A stretch of DNA of 61,605 bases from JADGHX01 sp035760965 (GCA_035760965.1 DASTRY010000006.1:1-61605), one strand, 5' to 3'. Shown: positions 30,305 through 39,950, numbered from the stretch's first letter. Notes: generated from the letters alone by a model not told the origin. Numbers and translations: made by a program.

Positions 30305-31162
30305 ATGACGAACCCTAGCACAGCCGATTTTTCGCTCAACGCGACGACCGTCTCACCCGAGCTCATCGATATCGGCATCAACCTCACACACGACAGTTAT
30401 GACAGTGACCGCGACGCCGTGCTCGCGCGCGCCGCGGCGGCGGGTGTGACGCAGATGGTCGTCACGGGCGCAAGCGCGGACAGCTCACATAAGGCGGCGG
30501 CGCTTGCGCGAGCACACCCGGGCCGACTCTTCGCCACCGCGGGCGTGCATCCGCATCATGCGACGGAGGTCACCGACGCCGTCGCCGAGCAGCTCGAGCA
30601 GCTCGCGCGCCAGCCCGCAGTGGTGGCGGTCGGCGAATGCGGGCTCGATTACTTCCGCGATTTCTCCCCGCGTGACGTGCAGCGCGCCGCATTCGCACGC
30701 CAGCTCGAGATCGCAGCGCGTGTCGGCAAGCCCGTGTTCCTCCACCAGCGCGACGCGCATGACGACTTCATCGCCATCTTGCGCGAGCATCGCGCCGCGC
30801 TCGCCGCCGGCGCGGTTGCCCACTGCTTCACCGGCACCGCTGCGGAGCTCGCGGCGTACCTGGATCTCGGACTCGCCATCGGCATCACCGGCTGGATCAA
30901 TGACGAGCGTCGCGGCGCGCATCTGTTGCCGCTCATGCGCGAGATTCCTGCCGAGCGCTTGATGGTGGAGACGGACGGCCCGTATCTGCTGCCCCGCGAC
31001 TTGAACCCGAAGCCGGCTTCACGACGCAACGAGCCGGCGTATCTTCCGCACATCGCGGCGACCGTGGCGCGCGCCCGCGGCGAGCGCTTCGAGCAGCTCG
31101 CGGCCTCGAGCACCGCCGCGGCCCGGCGCTTCTTCCGTCTCCCGAAACCGCCTCACGTTTAG
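30305..31162 (+). CDS. tatD: TatD-family Mg-dependent DNase
   Basis: TatD is a 3'-5' exonuclease linked to repair of oxidised DNA. Close to E. coli TatD, it has LIDIGINLTHDSYDSDRDAV, TAGVHPHHA, VVAVGECGLDYFRDFSPRDVQ, VFLHQRDAHDDF, HCFTGTAAEL, the IGITGWINDERRG segment and METDGPYLLPRDL with the conserved TPKPASRRNEP-like block. The HxH of the first metal site is replaced by DIGINLT, as in true TatD rather than YcfH. The N-terminal 20 residues before LIDIG are unusual and may reflect an uncertain start. Confidence 0.93.
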   Translation: MTNPSTADFSLNATTVSPELIDIGINLTHDSYDSDRDAVLARAAAAGVTQMVVTGASADSSHKAAALARAHPGRLFATAGVHPHHATEVTDAVAEQLEQLARQPAVVAVGECGLDYFRDFSPRDVQRAAFARQLEIAARVGKPVFLHQRDAHDDFIAILREHRAALAAGAVAHCFTGTAAELAAYLDLGLAIGITGWINDERRGAHLLPLMREIPAERLMVETDGPYLLPRDLNPKPASRRNEPAYLPHIAATVARARGERFEQLAASSTAAARRFFRLPKPPHV

Positions 31163-31195
31163 CTCGTAAGTCGTTGTAACTGCAGAGGTCATGCC

Positions 31196-32608
31196 ATGGA
31201 CACCCACCGCATCTTCGCGTCCATCGACAAGCAATGGCAGGAGAGCATCGTCGAGCGGCTGAAGAGCTACGTGCGCATCCCGGCGAAGTCGCCGATGTTC
31301 GATCCCGACTGGGAGCGCAACGGCCACATCGAGGCGGGCATGACCCTTATCGCGGACTGGTGCCGGTTGCAGCCGATACCCAGCATGCGCGTGGAAGTGC
31401 GCCGCGTGCCGGGACTCACGCCGCTCCTGCTCATCGATGTGCCGGGAGAGCTGCCCGGCACCGTGCTGCTCTACGGGCACATGGACAAGCAACCCGAGTT
31501 CACCGGCTGGCTGCCGGGGCTCGGGCCCTGGGAGCCAGTGATCCGCGACGGCAAGCTCTACGGCCGCGGAGGCGCGGACGACGGTTACGCCGCGTTCAGC
31601 TCACTTGCCGCGATCACGGCACTGAAGGAGCAGCGCGTGCCGATGCCTCGGTGCGTCGTGCTGATCGAGGCCTCGGAAGAAAGCGGCAGCGTTCATCTGC
31701 CCGCGCACCTCGAAGCGCTGGGCGACGCGCTCGGCGATCCGTCGCTCGTCGTGTGTCTCGATGCCGAGTCAGGCAACTACGAGCAGGTCTGGTGTACGAC
31801 CTCGCTGCGCGGCAATCTCACCGGCGAGCTCCGCGTGCGCGTGCTCGAGGAAGGCGTGCATTCAGGGCTGGCGACGGGCATTGCAGCGACGCCATTCCGC
31901 ATCGTGCAGCAGTTGCTCGCGCGGCTCGAGAACGCAGTCACGGGCGACATGCTGCTCGACGAGCTGCAAGTGCCCATCCCGGCGGACCGACGCGCGCAGA
32001 TCGCGACGGCTGCCGCAGTGCTCGGCTCCGAGATCGCGGGAAAGATCCCGTTTTCCAAAGGGGTGCAGCCCGTCTCGAACGATCCGGTCGAGCTGCTCAT
32101 CAATTCGACCTGGCGCGCGACGCTCGCGGTCACCGGCGCGGATGGGCTGCCGCCGATCAAGTCCGCCGGAAACGTGCTGCTGCCGGAGATCGCATTGAAG
32201 CTGTCCCTGCGCTTGCCGCCGACGTGCGATCCGAAGCGCGCCGCGGCTGCCGTGCGTGCGACGCTCGAACGCGATCCGCCCTACGGCGCGCACGTACAGT
32301 TCACCGTCAGCTCGCATGCGGGTGGTTGGAATGCGCCGGCGTTCGCGCCTTGGCTCGAACAGTCGATCTCGGCGGCGTCGCGTAAGGTGTTCGGGCGCGA
32401 CGCAGTGAGCATCGGCGGCGGTGGCACGATTCCGTTCATGGGCATGCTCGGCGAGCAGTTCCCGAAGGCGCAGTTCTTCATCACCGGCGTGCTCGGCCCG
32501 CAGTCGAATGCGCACGGCCCAAACGAGTTCCTGCACATCGACTACGCGCGCCGGCTGACGAGCTGCGTGGCGCTGGTGCTCGCCGATCACGCGCAGCAAT
32601 GTCGCTAG
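31196..32608 (+). CDS. M20-family metallopeptidase
   Basis: A 470-residue zinc peptidase or amidohydrolase. Metal ligands fit the M20 pattern: LYGHMDKQPEF (His and Asp), GRGGADDGYAAF, the catalytic IEASEESGS glutamates, VCLDAESGNYEQVW and a late His in SNAHGPNEFLHI. The dimerisation (lid) domain lies between about 190 and 330. Similar proteins act on dipeptides (carnosinase or dipeptidase group), but the exact substrate cannot be read from the sequence. It lies 33 bases after tatD on the same strand and may be co-transcribed. Confidence 0.85.
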   Translation: MDTHRIFASIDKQWQESIVERLKSYVRIPAKSPMFDPDWERNGHIEAGMTLIADWCRLQPIPSMRVEVRRVPGLTPLLLIDVPGELPGTVLLYGHMDKQPEFTGWLPGLGPWEPVIRDGKLYGRGGADDGYAAFSSLAAITALKEQRVPMPRCVVLIEASEESGSVHLPAHLEALGDALGDPSLVVCLDAESGNYEQVWCTTSLRGNLTGELRVRVLEEGVHSGLATGIAATPFRIVQQLLARLENAVTGDMLLDELQVPIPADRRAQIATAAAVLGSEIAGKIPFSKGVQPVSNDPVELLINSTWRATLAVTGADGLPPIKSAGNVLLPEIALKLSLRLPPTCDPKRAAAAVRATLERDPPYGAHVQFTVSSHAGGWNAPAFAPWLEQSISAASRKVFGRDAVSIGGGGTIPFMGMLGEQFPKAQFFITGVLGPQSNAHGPNEFLHIDYARRLTSCVALVLADHAQQCR

Positions 32609-32618
32609 CGAGCTGCGG

Positions 32619-33215
32619 CTAGAAGAGTCGCGGCTGGTTCATCTGGCTCGGCGAGACGGCCTTCTTGAGCGCTTGCCATGCCTCTTCGAAGCGCTCCACC
32701 GTGCTCGAGAACCGCTCCACCGGCGGAAACTCCGAGCGCAGCGAGTCGAGCATCAGCGTCCACTTCGGCAGCCCTTTCGGAAACTTGCCGTTGCGCGTGA
32801 ACACGACGCGCCCCTCGACGGGCACTTCCCCCGCCACGGCTTTCACCGCAGCGATGCGGTCGTAGAGACCGCTCTGGGGATTGGTGAAGGTGGTGCGGGT
32901 GGCACCGTTCATCACCGTCCACTCGCTCATCTGATCGCCGCCGAAGATGTTTCCGTGCACATCGCGCAGGTCGATGACCAGGATGCCGAGCGAGGTCAGG
33001 AGCAGGAAGTCGACGTGGAAATTGCCGCCCATGCCGTCGGGCACGAGCACATCCACGAGATTGTCGGAGCCGACGGAACAGACGGCTGCGACCAGCGCCT
33101 TGTGCGCGCGGCGCACGCGAAACCAGCGCCACACGAACGACAGGGCCCAGCCCAGCACGATCGCTGCCGCAACCAAGCCCCAGGTGGTCGGCGGCAACTC
33201 CTGCAGTACCTCCAC
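32619..33215 (-). CDS. Membrane-anchored NERD-domain protein
   Basis: A 198-residue protein with an N-terminal transmembrane helix (about 12-30) and a NERD (nuclease-related) domain: NLVDVLVPDGMGGNFHVDFLLLTSLGILVIDLRDVHGNIFGG, where the usual E/D-x-DxLL-x-G-x-x-V/I-D core is visible. NERD is related to Holliday-junction-type nuclease folds, but activity in such standalone membrane proteins is unproven. The start is GTG, with AGGGAGAGA just upstream and a TATTTT box further up. It is downstream of thrC on the same strand and convergent with the M20 gene. Confidence 0.75.
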   Translation of the reverse strand: MEVLQELPPTTWGLVAAAIVLGWALSFVWRWFRVRRAHKALVAAVCSVGSDNLVDVLVPDGMGGNFHVDFLLLTSLGILVIDLRDVHGNIFGGDQMSEWTVMNGATRTTFTNPQSGLYDRIAAVKAVAGEVPVEGRVVFTRNGKFPKGLPKWTLMLDSLRSEFPPVERFSSTVERFEEAWQALKKAVSPSQMNQPRLF

Positions 33216-33260
33216 GTCTCTCCCTCTTCAGATCGCAGAAAATAATCGCAGCAGTCGACC

Positions 33261-34553
33261 CTACAGTGCGCTCCGCAACGCGCCGAGGTCGGCGGCGATC
33301 TCGGAGCACTCCGTCGGGCGCGCGAACAGCCGCGCCAGCGCTTCGGGCACTGGCACCGTGCGACCGATCAGCGGCTCGACGATTTCGCGGAATTTTGCCG
33401 GATGCGCCGTGGCAACCAAAATCCAGCGCCCCTTGCGGCGCTGCTCGGTCGAGAGCCGCTCGTAGACCTCGGCAGCGACGGCCGTGTGCGGACACCAGAT
33501 GCGCCCATAGCGATCGAAATCGGTACGGATGCGGGCACGGATCTCCTCGTCCGTGACCGAGTGCGCGCTCGCGAAGGAGCGCAGCTCCGACACCTCGGGA
33601 ATGAGAGAGCGCAGCCGCTCCATGTTGCTCGGGTTGCCGACGTCCATGGCCGACGCGAGCGTCGGGACGCTCGCCCGCGGACGCCACGCACCCGTGTCGA
33701 AGTAATCCGGCACCGAGCGGTTGACATTGTGAGCGAGCACGACATCCGCGATGGGCAAGCCGATCTTCTTCGCCCAGATGCAGGCCACGACGTTCCCGAG
33801 GTTGCCGCTCGGCACGATGAACGACGCCCGCTCGCGATACTCGCGCCACACGGCCAGGCTCGTTGCCGCGTAGTACACCGCCTGAGGCAGAAGCCGGCCG
33901 AGATTGATGCTGTTCGCGGAGGAAAGCTCCATCCGCTTGCGCAGCTCGGGATCGGCGAACGCCTCCTTCACCATGCGCTGGCAATCGTCGAACGAGCCGC
34001 GCACCGCGAACGTGTGGACGTTGCCGCCCCAGCATGTGAGCTGCCGCTCCTGCGTCGGCGAGACGAGACCTTTGGGGAACAGCACGGAGACGCTGATGCG
34101 CGGTCGATTGTGAAACGCGGCGGCCACGGCGCCGCCCGTATCGCCCGAGGTCGCGACGAGAATCTTCAGCGGCCGGTCCGCCGACGAGCGCGCGCGAGCC
34201 ATGCAGGCAGCGAGAAATCGCGCGCCGAAATCCTTGAAGGCCGCCGTCGGACCGTGGAACAGCTCGAGCACGGCGAGACGCCCGTCGGGCGAGATGGGCA
34301 CGAGCGGCGCCGGAAAATCGAACGCCTCGCGCGCAATCTCGCCGAGCTGCGCTTCGAGCTTGTCGCCCTCAGCGAACGGGCCGATCAGCTTCTGCGCCAC
34401 ACCGGGCAGCGAGCCTTCGTAGCCGAAGGAGTCCGCGGTCAGCTTTGGAAAGGAGGTCGGGACATACAGACCGCCGTCAGGGGCGATGCCCTGCACGAGC
34501 GCATCGCTGAATCCGACTGCGAGCGCGGCGTCGCGCGTGCTCGTGAATCGCAT
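33261..34553 (-). CDS. thrC: Threonine synthase
   Basis: ThrC converts phosphohomoserine to threonine with PLP. The 430-residue protein starts at MRFTSTRDAALAVGFSDAL (ATG 34553, the conserved start; an upstream in-frame start adds 11 residues that overlap nothing useful). PLP lysine is in HGPTAAFKDFGARFLA, with the glycine-rich ATSGDTGGAVAAAF loop and the NSINLGRLLPQ segment. It is last in thrA-thrB-thrC, 13 bases after thrB, in the same order as the E. coli operon. Confidence 0.96.
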   Translation of the reverse strand: MRFTSTRDAALAVGFSDALVQGIAPDGGLYVPTSFPKLTADSFGYEGSLPGVAQKLIGPFAEGDKLEAQLGEIAREAFDFPAPLVPISPDGRLAVLELFHGPTAAFKDFGARFLAACMARARSSADRPLKILVATSGDTGGAVAAAFHNRPRISVSVLFPKGLVSPTQERQLTCWGGNVHTFAVRGSFDDCQRMVKEAFADPELRKRMELSSANSINLGRLLPQAVYYAATSLAVWREYRERASFIVPSGNLGNVVACIWAKKIGLPIADVVLAHNVNRSVPDYFDTGAWRPRASVPTLASAMDVGNPSNMERLRSLIPEVSELRSFASAHSVTDEEIRARIRTDFDRYGRIWCPHTAVAAEVYERLSTEQRRKGRWILVATAHPAKFREIVEPLIGRTVPVPEALARLFARPTECSEIAADLGALRSAL

Positions 34554-34566
34554 GGTGCTCACCGGA

Positions 34567-35505
34567 TCAGTTGGACGCGACGACACGCGCGCCGGCCGAG
34601 TTGATTTCGACGATCCATTTGTCCGCTTCGATCGAGCGTTTCGCGAGCTCCGCGCTCATCGCGCGCAGCACCGCGGGGGCGCGCTCGGAAACCGCCCACG
34701 CGAACATCGTCGGACCGGCGCCGGAGATCGAGCAGCCGAGCGCGCCGGCGTCCATCGAGGCGCGGCGCACCTCCGGAAAGCCCGGGATCAGCGCCTGACG
34801 CTGCGGCTCGATCACGACGTCCTCGAACGAGGCGCGGATCATCTCGAGATCGTCCGTGTAACAGCCGGAGATGAAGCCGGCGAGATTGGCGGTCTGCCAC
34901 ACGAAGTCGGACATCTCCACCGTCTTGCGCAGAATCGCGCGCGCCTGCTTGGTCGAGAGGAACATGTGCGGATGCAGGATCACGGCGCGCACATCGAGCG
35001 GCACCGGAATGCGCTTCACGCGCGGCTGATCGATGCCGACCGTCAGCACGAGCCCGCCGAACAACGACGGCGAGATGTTGTCGACGTGCAGCGAGCCGCT
35101 CGCGACGGCCTCGCCCTGCATCGCGAACTTCAATAGCTCGAGCTTGGTGCAGGGCTTGTCCAGCAGCGCGTTCGCCGCGACCACGGCACCGACCGCCGAC
35201 GCGGCGGAGCCCCCGAGACCGGAGCCGAGCGGAATACCTTTCTCGATCTCCATCTCGAAACCGAAGCCGGGCTTCAGCGCGTCCTGCATCGCGAGCAGCG
35301 CGCGACCGGCGGTGTTCTTCGCCGGGTCCTTCGGCAAGTCGCCGGCAACGCCGCGCACCGCGCGGATGCTCACGCCCGGCTCGGCGCGTCGATGCACCGT
35401 GACGCGATCCCCGAGCGCATCGACCGAGAAGCCGAGGATGTCGAACCCGATTGCAACGTTGCCGACCGACGCCGGCGCGAACGCGGTGGCCTGCTGCACG
35501 CTCAC
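34567..35505 (-). CDS. thrB: Homoserine kinase
   Basis: A GHMP kinase making O-phosphohomoserine. The 312-residue protein has the N-terminal APASVGNVAIGFDILGFSVDAL, the ATP loop GIPLGSGLGGSAASAVGA, and the C-terminal GCSISGAGPTMFAW motif. The GTG start overlaps the thrA stop by four bases (GTGA), so it is translationally coupled to ThrA. Product channelling to ThrC next door is expected from the operon order. Confidence 0.97.
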   Translation of the reverse strand: MSVQQATAFAPASVGNVAIGFDILGFSVDALGDRVTVHRRAEPGVSIRAVRGVAGDLPKDPAKNTAGRALLAMQDALKPGFGFEMEIEKGIPLGSGLGGSAASAVGAVVAANALLDKPCTKLELLKFAMQGEAVASGSLHVDNISPSLFGGLVLTVGIDQPRVKRIPVPLDVRAVILHPHMFLSTKQARAILRKTVEMSDFVWQTANLAGFISGCYTDDLEMIRASFEDVVIEPQRQALIPGFPEVRRASMDAGALGCSISGAGPTMFAWAVSERAPAVLRAMSAELAKRSIEADKWIVEINSAGARVVASN

Positions 35506-37985
35506 AAGCGCGCTCCGAGATAGGCCGCGAGGCGCAGCACGTCCGCGAACACGCCGCCCGCCGTGACTTCCGGACCGGCACCCGGCCCCTGCACGATGAG
35601 CGGATTGTCGCAGTAGCGGCGCGTCTCGTAGCGCACGACGTTGTCCGTGAGCGCGATGTTCGCGAACGCGTGCTTCGTGTCCAGTTCGACGAGGCCGACG
35701 GTCGCCTTGCCGTCCGCAGTGATCCGGCCGACATAGCGGAGCACGTGCCCGCGGGCGCGCGCGGCATCGAGATGGCCGCGCATGGCGGCGTCGTGCCCGG
35801 GCAGCTTCGCGAGGAATTCGTCGATCGAGCCTTTTTCGAGACCGGCGGGCACGAGGCTCTGCACCTTCACGTCCGCGAGCTCGAGCTCGAGACCCATCTC
35901 ACGGCCGAGGATGATCAGCTTGCGCGCCACATCCATGCCGGAGAGGTCGTCGCGTGGATCGGGCTCGGTGTAGCCGCGCTGCTTCGCGTCCTTCACGATG
36001 TCGGAGAACGGCGTGCGGCCGTCGTAGACGTTGAAGAGATACGCGAGCGTGCCGGAAAAGATGCCTTCAATGCTGATGATGTCGTCGCCCGTATCGCGCA
36101 GATCGCGCAGCGTCTGGATGACGGGCAAGCCCGCACCGACCGTCGTCTCATAAAGATAATGCGCCCCGCTCAACCGCCGCCCGTCGTGCAGGCTGCGGTA
36201 GTAGCTGTATTCCGCGCTGTTCGCCTTCTTGTTCGGCGTGACCACGTGGATGCCGCGCGCGAGCCAGTCCGCGTAACGGCGGCCGATGCCCTCGTTCGCC
36301 GTGCAATCGATCAGCACGGTGTGCGGCAGATAGTCGACGTGCACGTGATCGACGAACTTGGCGAGGTCGGCCGGCACGGCGCGCTGCTCGAGCTCCTCTT
36401 TCCAGTTCGCGAGACTGATGCTGGTGTCGGACAGCAGCATGCGCTTGGAATCGAGGATGCCGCGCACGCGCAGATCGACCTTGAACTTTTCGTGCAGCCG
36501 CGCCGCCTGCGACGCGAACTGCGCGAGCAGGACGCGGCCCACGGTCCCCGGACCGATGACGCCGATCGACAGCGTGTGCGGCGACAGGTAGAAGCCCGCA
36601 TGCGTCGCGCGCAGCGCTTTCGTCGCATCACGCCCATCGATGACGACGGAGATGTTGCGCTCGGATGCGCCCTGCGCGATCGCGCGCACGTTGATGCTCG
36701 CGTTGCCGAGCGAGTTGAAGACCTTCGCGGACACGCCGGGCGTGCCCGCCATGCCGTCGCCCACGATGGCGAGAATCGCGAGATCCGCGTCGACGTCGAC
36801 GTTCTGGATCTGTCCTTCCTTCAGCTCGCGCGCGAACGCCTCGCGCACGACGGCGGCGGCGCGTTCGGCCTGATCCTGCGGAATCGCGCAGCAGATCGAA
36901 TGCTCGGAGCTGCCCTGGGAGATGAGGATCACCGAGATCCCCTCCTCGCGCAGCGCGCCGAACAGCCGGTGCGCCGTGCCGGGCACGCCGATCATGCCGG
37001 CGCCTTCGAGATTGATGAGCGCGACCCGCTCGATCGTCGTGATGCCCTTCACGGGCAACGCCGAATCGGGCCGCGCGCAGATCAAGCTGCCCTTTTTCTG
37101 AGGCGCGAAGGTGTTGCGGATCCAGATCGGGATGCCGCGGCCGATGGCTGGCGCCATCGTTTGCGGATGGATCACCTTGGCGCCGAAGTACGCGAGCTCC
37201 ATCGCCTCGTTGTACGAGAGCGAGTCGATGATCGTGGCGCCCGGCACGCGGCGCGGATCGGCCGAGAGGACGCCATCGACGTCCGTCCAGATCTGGATCT
37301 CGCGCGCATTCAGCAGTGCTCCGAAAATGGAGCCGGAGAAGTCGCTGCCGTTGCGGCCGAGCGTCGTCTGCACACCGCGCCGGTCCGAGGCGACGAAGCC
37401 CGTGATGATGAGCGTCCCCGCGAAGTCCTTCGGCACGGCGGCCGCGAGCTTCCCTTGCGACTCCGCCCACTGCACCGCCGGCCCGAGTGGACCCCACTCG
37501 ACGACGAGCACGGTACGCGCATCGAGCCATTTGACGGCGCCGGGCCGCCCGCCGCGCTCCTCGAAATAGCGATGGAACAGACGCGTCGACCAGAGCTCGC
37601 CGTACCCGGCGATGAGGTCGCTCACATTGCGCGCGGCGGCGCGTGTGAGCCGCACGGTGTGCAGGATGCCTTCGAGGTCGTGACAGTCACGGTCGAATCC
37701 CGCGAGGAACAGGCGGGCCGATTCGGGGCGCAGCAGCGTCTCGGCGATGGTCGCGTGACGTGTGCGCAGCTTGCCGATCTCGGCGCGATAGCTCTCGTCC
37801 TGCTGCTCGGCCAGCGCTACGAGCTTCAGGAGCGCGTCGGTGACCCCGCGACACGCGGAGAGCACCACGCCCAGCGGGCCGGGCGGCTGCGCGATGAGGA
37901 TGTCGGCGACGCGGCGAAAACAGTCGGCGTCGGCGACGCTCGAGCCGCCAAACTTGTGCACGACCCAGGAATCGGAGTTGGGCAT
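35502..37985 (-). CDS. thrA: Bifunctional aspartokinase I / homoserine dehydrogenase I
   Basis: ThrA catalyses the first and third steps from aspartate to threonine and is feedback-inhibited by threonine in known homologues. The 827 residues hold an aspartokinase domain (VVHKFGGSSVADADCF at 8-23; GRNGSDFSGSIFG; DVDGVLSADPRRVPGA), two ACT-type regulatory domains (about 310-465), and the dehydrogenase with Rossmann loop GVIGPGTVGRVLLAQF near 472 and the substrate segment GIFSGTLAYLFNVYDG. The fused form is typical of gammaproteobacteria. I searched the upstream region for a Thr/Ile-rich leader peptide and attenuator and saw none, so control differs from E. coli. Confidence 0.97.
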   Translation of the reverse strand: MPNSDSWVVHKFGGSSVADADCFRRVADILIAQPPGPLGVVLSACRGVTDALLKLVALAEQQDESYRAEIGKLRTRHATIAETLLRPESARLFLAGFDRDCHDLEGILHTVRLTRAAARNVSDLIAGYGELWSTRLFHRYFEERGGRPGAVKWLDARTVLVVEWGPLGPAVQWAESQGKLAAAVPKDFAGTLIITGFVASDRRGVQTTLGRNGSDFSGSIFGALLNAREIQIWTDVDGVLSADPRRVPGATIIDSLSYNEAMELAYFGAKVIHPQTMAPAIGRGIPIWIRNTFAPQKKGSLICARPDSALPVKGITTIERVALINLEGAGMIGVPGTAHRLFGALREEGISVILISQGSSEHSICCAIPQDQAERAAAVVREAFARELKEGQIQNVDVDADLAILAIVGDGMAGTPGVSAKVFNSLGNASINVRAIAQGASERNISVVIDGRDATKALRATHAGFYLSPHTLSIGVIGPGTVGRVLLAQFASQAARLHEKFKVDLRVRGILDSKRMLLSDTSISLANWKEELEQRAVPADLAKFVDHVHVDYLPHTVLIDCTANEGIGRRYADWLARGIHVVTPNKKANSAEYSYYRSLHDGRRLSGAHYLYETTVGAGLPVIQTLRDLRDTGDDIISIEGIFSGTLAYLFNVYDGRTPFSDIVKDAKQRGYTEPDPRDDLSGMDVARKLIILGREMGLELELADVKVQSLVPAGLEKGSIDEFLAKLPGHDAAMRGHLDAARARGHVLRYVGRITADGKATVGLVELDTKHAFANIALTDNVVRYETRRYCDNPLIVQGPGAGPEVTAGGVFADVLRLAAYLGARL

Positions 37986-38254
37986 CGAAGTAGGAATTCA
38001 GGCCGGGAAAGGCCGTGCGACTCTACTGACCGCCCTCCCCGGGTGCAACTGAACCGGGGCGCTCGCGAACGCATCGTGTTGCGATTGTGACGGAGCCGGC
38101 ATGCCGATGGCGATGCGCGAGCACCGCGCTCGCATGGCGAGTCGAGGCGATCGAAAACGGCCGCTCGCACACCCGTTCGAGTCCGCTTGGCCACGGACGG
38201 GACATCGCGCGCGCTCACGAGGATGAACCGGCGCTTCTGCTCCCGGTCGGCTGG

Positions 38255-38260
38255 CATAAT
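38255..38260 (+). promoter_or_regulatory. -10 box of the XdhC-like gene; predicts leaderless mRNA
   Basis: CATAAT, with an upstream TG making an extended -10 (CTGGCATAAT), ends nine bases before GTG 38270. It decides the start: an open frame continues upstream but is unlike XdhC. Confidence 0.5.
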
Positions 38261-38269
38261 CGCCGCCCC

Positions 38270-39334
38270 GTGGAATCCTCCCTCGCTCCGCTGCTTCCTC
38301 TCTTCGAGCGCGAACGCGCCGCCGGACGTCCGCTCGTGCTCGGCGTCGTTCTCGAAACCGCGGGGTCGACGTATCGCAAGCCGGGCGCGCTGATGCTCAT
38401 CGCGGCCGATGGCAACTACGCCGGCCTCCTCTCCGGCGGCTGTCTCGAAGGAGACTTGCGGGAGCACGCGGACTCGGTACGCAGGTCCGGTGAGCCGCGC
38501 ACCGTTCGCTACGACTTGCGCGGGCCCGACGATCTGCTGTGGGGCCTCGGCGTCGGCTGCGAAGGCGCCATGAACATTCTGTTGATGCGTGTCGCCGCCG
38601 CGAACGACTGGCAGCCGCTCGCGCACCTGAGCGCGGAGCTCGCCGCGCATCGCAAAACGGCCGTCGGGCTCGTCGTCGAATCGACGAACAGCGCCAGGCC
38701 CGCGGGCAGCGTGATCCTGCCGGACGGCGAGCCCCGCCCAAACTCAACGCTTGGCGCGGCGCTCACCGAGGCCGCTGCCGCCGGCAAAGTCGGCTGGATC
38801 GAATCCGGCGACAGCGGCGCAAAGGTGTTCGCCCTGCCGTTGGCGCTGCCGCCGCGCATCCTGCTGCTCGGCGCGGGACCGGACACAATTCCCATCGTGG
38901 ATTTCGCGACGCGACTCGGCTGGAAAGTGACGCTCGTCGATCACCGCCCCGCGTACGCGCAAGCGGCGCATTTTCCGGCCGCAGAACGCGTCGTTCTCGC
39001 GCGGCCCGACGAAATCTCGAACACCCTCGAGCTCTCGCAGTACGCAGCCGCGGTCGTCATGAGTCATCACCTTCCTTCGGATCTCGCTTACTTGCGCGTG
39101 CTCGCGTCCAGCGACGTTCCGTACGTTGGCCTGCTGGGGCCGGCGATTCGCCGCGAGAAGCTGCTGTCCGATCTTGGCGAGGCGGCGCAGATGCTGCGGC
39201 CCCGTTTGCGCGCGCCGGTGGGCCTTGCGCTGGGCGGCCGCGCGCCCGAATCGATTGCGCTGGCGATCGTCAGCGAGATCCACGCGTTCGTGCACAACGC
39301 AGGCGGACGCCCCTTCAGCGAAACGGCGACGTGA
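38270..39334 (+). CDS. XdhC/CoxI-family molybdenum-enzyme maturation protein
   Basis: XdhC proteins bind molybdenum cofactor, help add the terminal sulfido ligand, and insert it into xanthine dehydrogenase-type enzymes. From GTG 38270 the protein is 354 residues: VLETAGSTYRKPGALMLI (about 28-45), SGGCLEGDLREH (about 54-65), a central DLLWGLGVGCEGAMNILL and a C-terminal Rossmann domain (ILLLGAGPDTIPIV near 195) with SHHLPSDLAYL and YVGLLGPAIRREKLL. A MocA-like cytidylyltransferase follows after seven bases. The molybdoenzyme itself is not in the window. Confidence 0.88.
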   Translation: MESSLAPLLPLFERERAAGRPLVLGVVLETAGSTYRKPGALMLIAADGNYAGLLSGGCLEGDLREHADSVRRSGEPRTVRYDLRGPDDLLWGLGVGCEGAMNILLMRVAAANDWQPLAHLSAELAAHRKTAVGLVVESTNSARPAGSVILPDGEPRPNSTLGAALTEAAAAGKVGWIESGDSGAKVFALPLALPPRILLLGAGPDTIPIVDFATRLGWKVTLVDHRPAYAQAAHFPAAERVVLARPDEISNTLELSQYAAAVVMSHHLPSDLAYLRVLASSDVPYVGLLGPAIRREKLLSDLGEAAQMLRPRLRAPVGLALGGRAPESIALAIVSEIHAFVHNAGGRPFSETAT

Positions 39335-39341
39335 ACCCCCC

Positions 39342-39950
39342 GTGACGGTCACCGGCGAAGACGCTCCGAATCTCTACGCGATCGTGCTTGCGGCCGGGGC
39401 GTCTCGTCGATTCGGCTCGCCGAAGCAGCTCGTGCGCGTCAACGGACGGCCGCTGATGCACACGATGGTCTCGCGTGCCGTGGAGGTGGCCGGCCATTCG
39501 ACGCTCGTCGTCCTGGGTGCGAATGCCGCGCAGCTGGCGCCCCTGCTGCGGCACACGCCGGCGACCATCGTCATCAACCGGGAGTGGAGCGAAGGGCTGG
39601 CTAGCTCCATTCGAGCGGGCGTGTCGCGCCTGCCAGGCCACTGCACCGGAGCCATGCTCCTGCTGGCGGACCAGGCTGCCGTCACGGCTGAAGACCTGCG
39701 GCGCCTCGCCGGCACGTGGCGACGCCAGCCGGAGTACATCGCGGCGGCCCAATACGGCACCACGCTCGGCGCTCCAGCCGTGTTTCCGAGCTCTTGGTTC
39801 CGCGACCTCATGGAATTGCGCGGGGACCGCGGCGCAAGCTCTCTCTTTCACCGCAATCCCGATCGCGTCGTCCGCGTGCCGATGGAGAGCGCGGTGCTCG
39901 ATATCGACACGCCCGAAGACCTGCTCCGGCTCGATCCCAAAAATCGTTGA
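39342..39950 (+). CDS. MocA/MobA-like nucleotidyltransferase
   Basis: A 202-residue NTP-transferase related to molybdenum cofactor cytidylyltransferase MocA. The nucleotide loop is LAAGASRRFGSPKQLV (about 14-29), followed by VVLGANAAQLAP, LLLADQAAVTAEDLRRL (metal Asp) and GAPAVFPSSWFRDLMELRGDRGA. MocA turns Mo-molybdopterin into its cytosine dinucleotide for xanthine dehydrogenase or aldehyde oxidase-type enzymes. The GTG start follows seven bases after the xdhC stop. CTP against GTP preference cannot be told with certainty; the XdhC neighbour favours MocA. Confidence 0.8.
   Translation: MTVTGEDAPNLYAIVLAAGASRRFGSPKQLVRVNGRPLMHTMVSRAVEVAGHSTLVVLGANAAQLAPLLRHTPATIVINREWSEGLASSIRAGVSRLPGHCTGAMLLLADQAAVTAEDLRRLAGTWRRQPEYIAAAQYGTTLGAPAVFPSSWFRDLMELRGDRGASSLFHRNPDRVVRVPMESAVLDIDTPEDLLRLDPKNR

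Noticed and set aside
37986..38269. Possible thr-operon attenuator or leader peptide upstream of thrA
   Set aside because: No Thr/Ile-rich short frame and no terminator hairpin with T-tract. A 6-bp CCCCGG/CCGGGG pair (38037-38059) exists, but it is weak and common in such DNA.
38087..38269. Longer XdhC-like protein starting at 38087
   Set aside because: The extra 61 residues are unlike XdhC and include the predicted -10 box; GTG 38270 fits both family and promoter.
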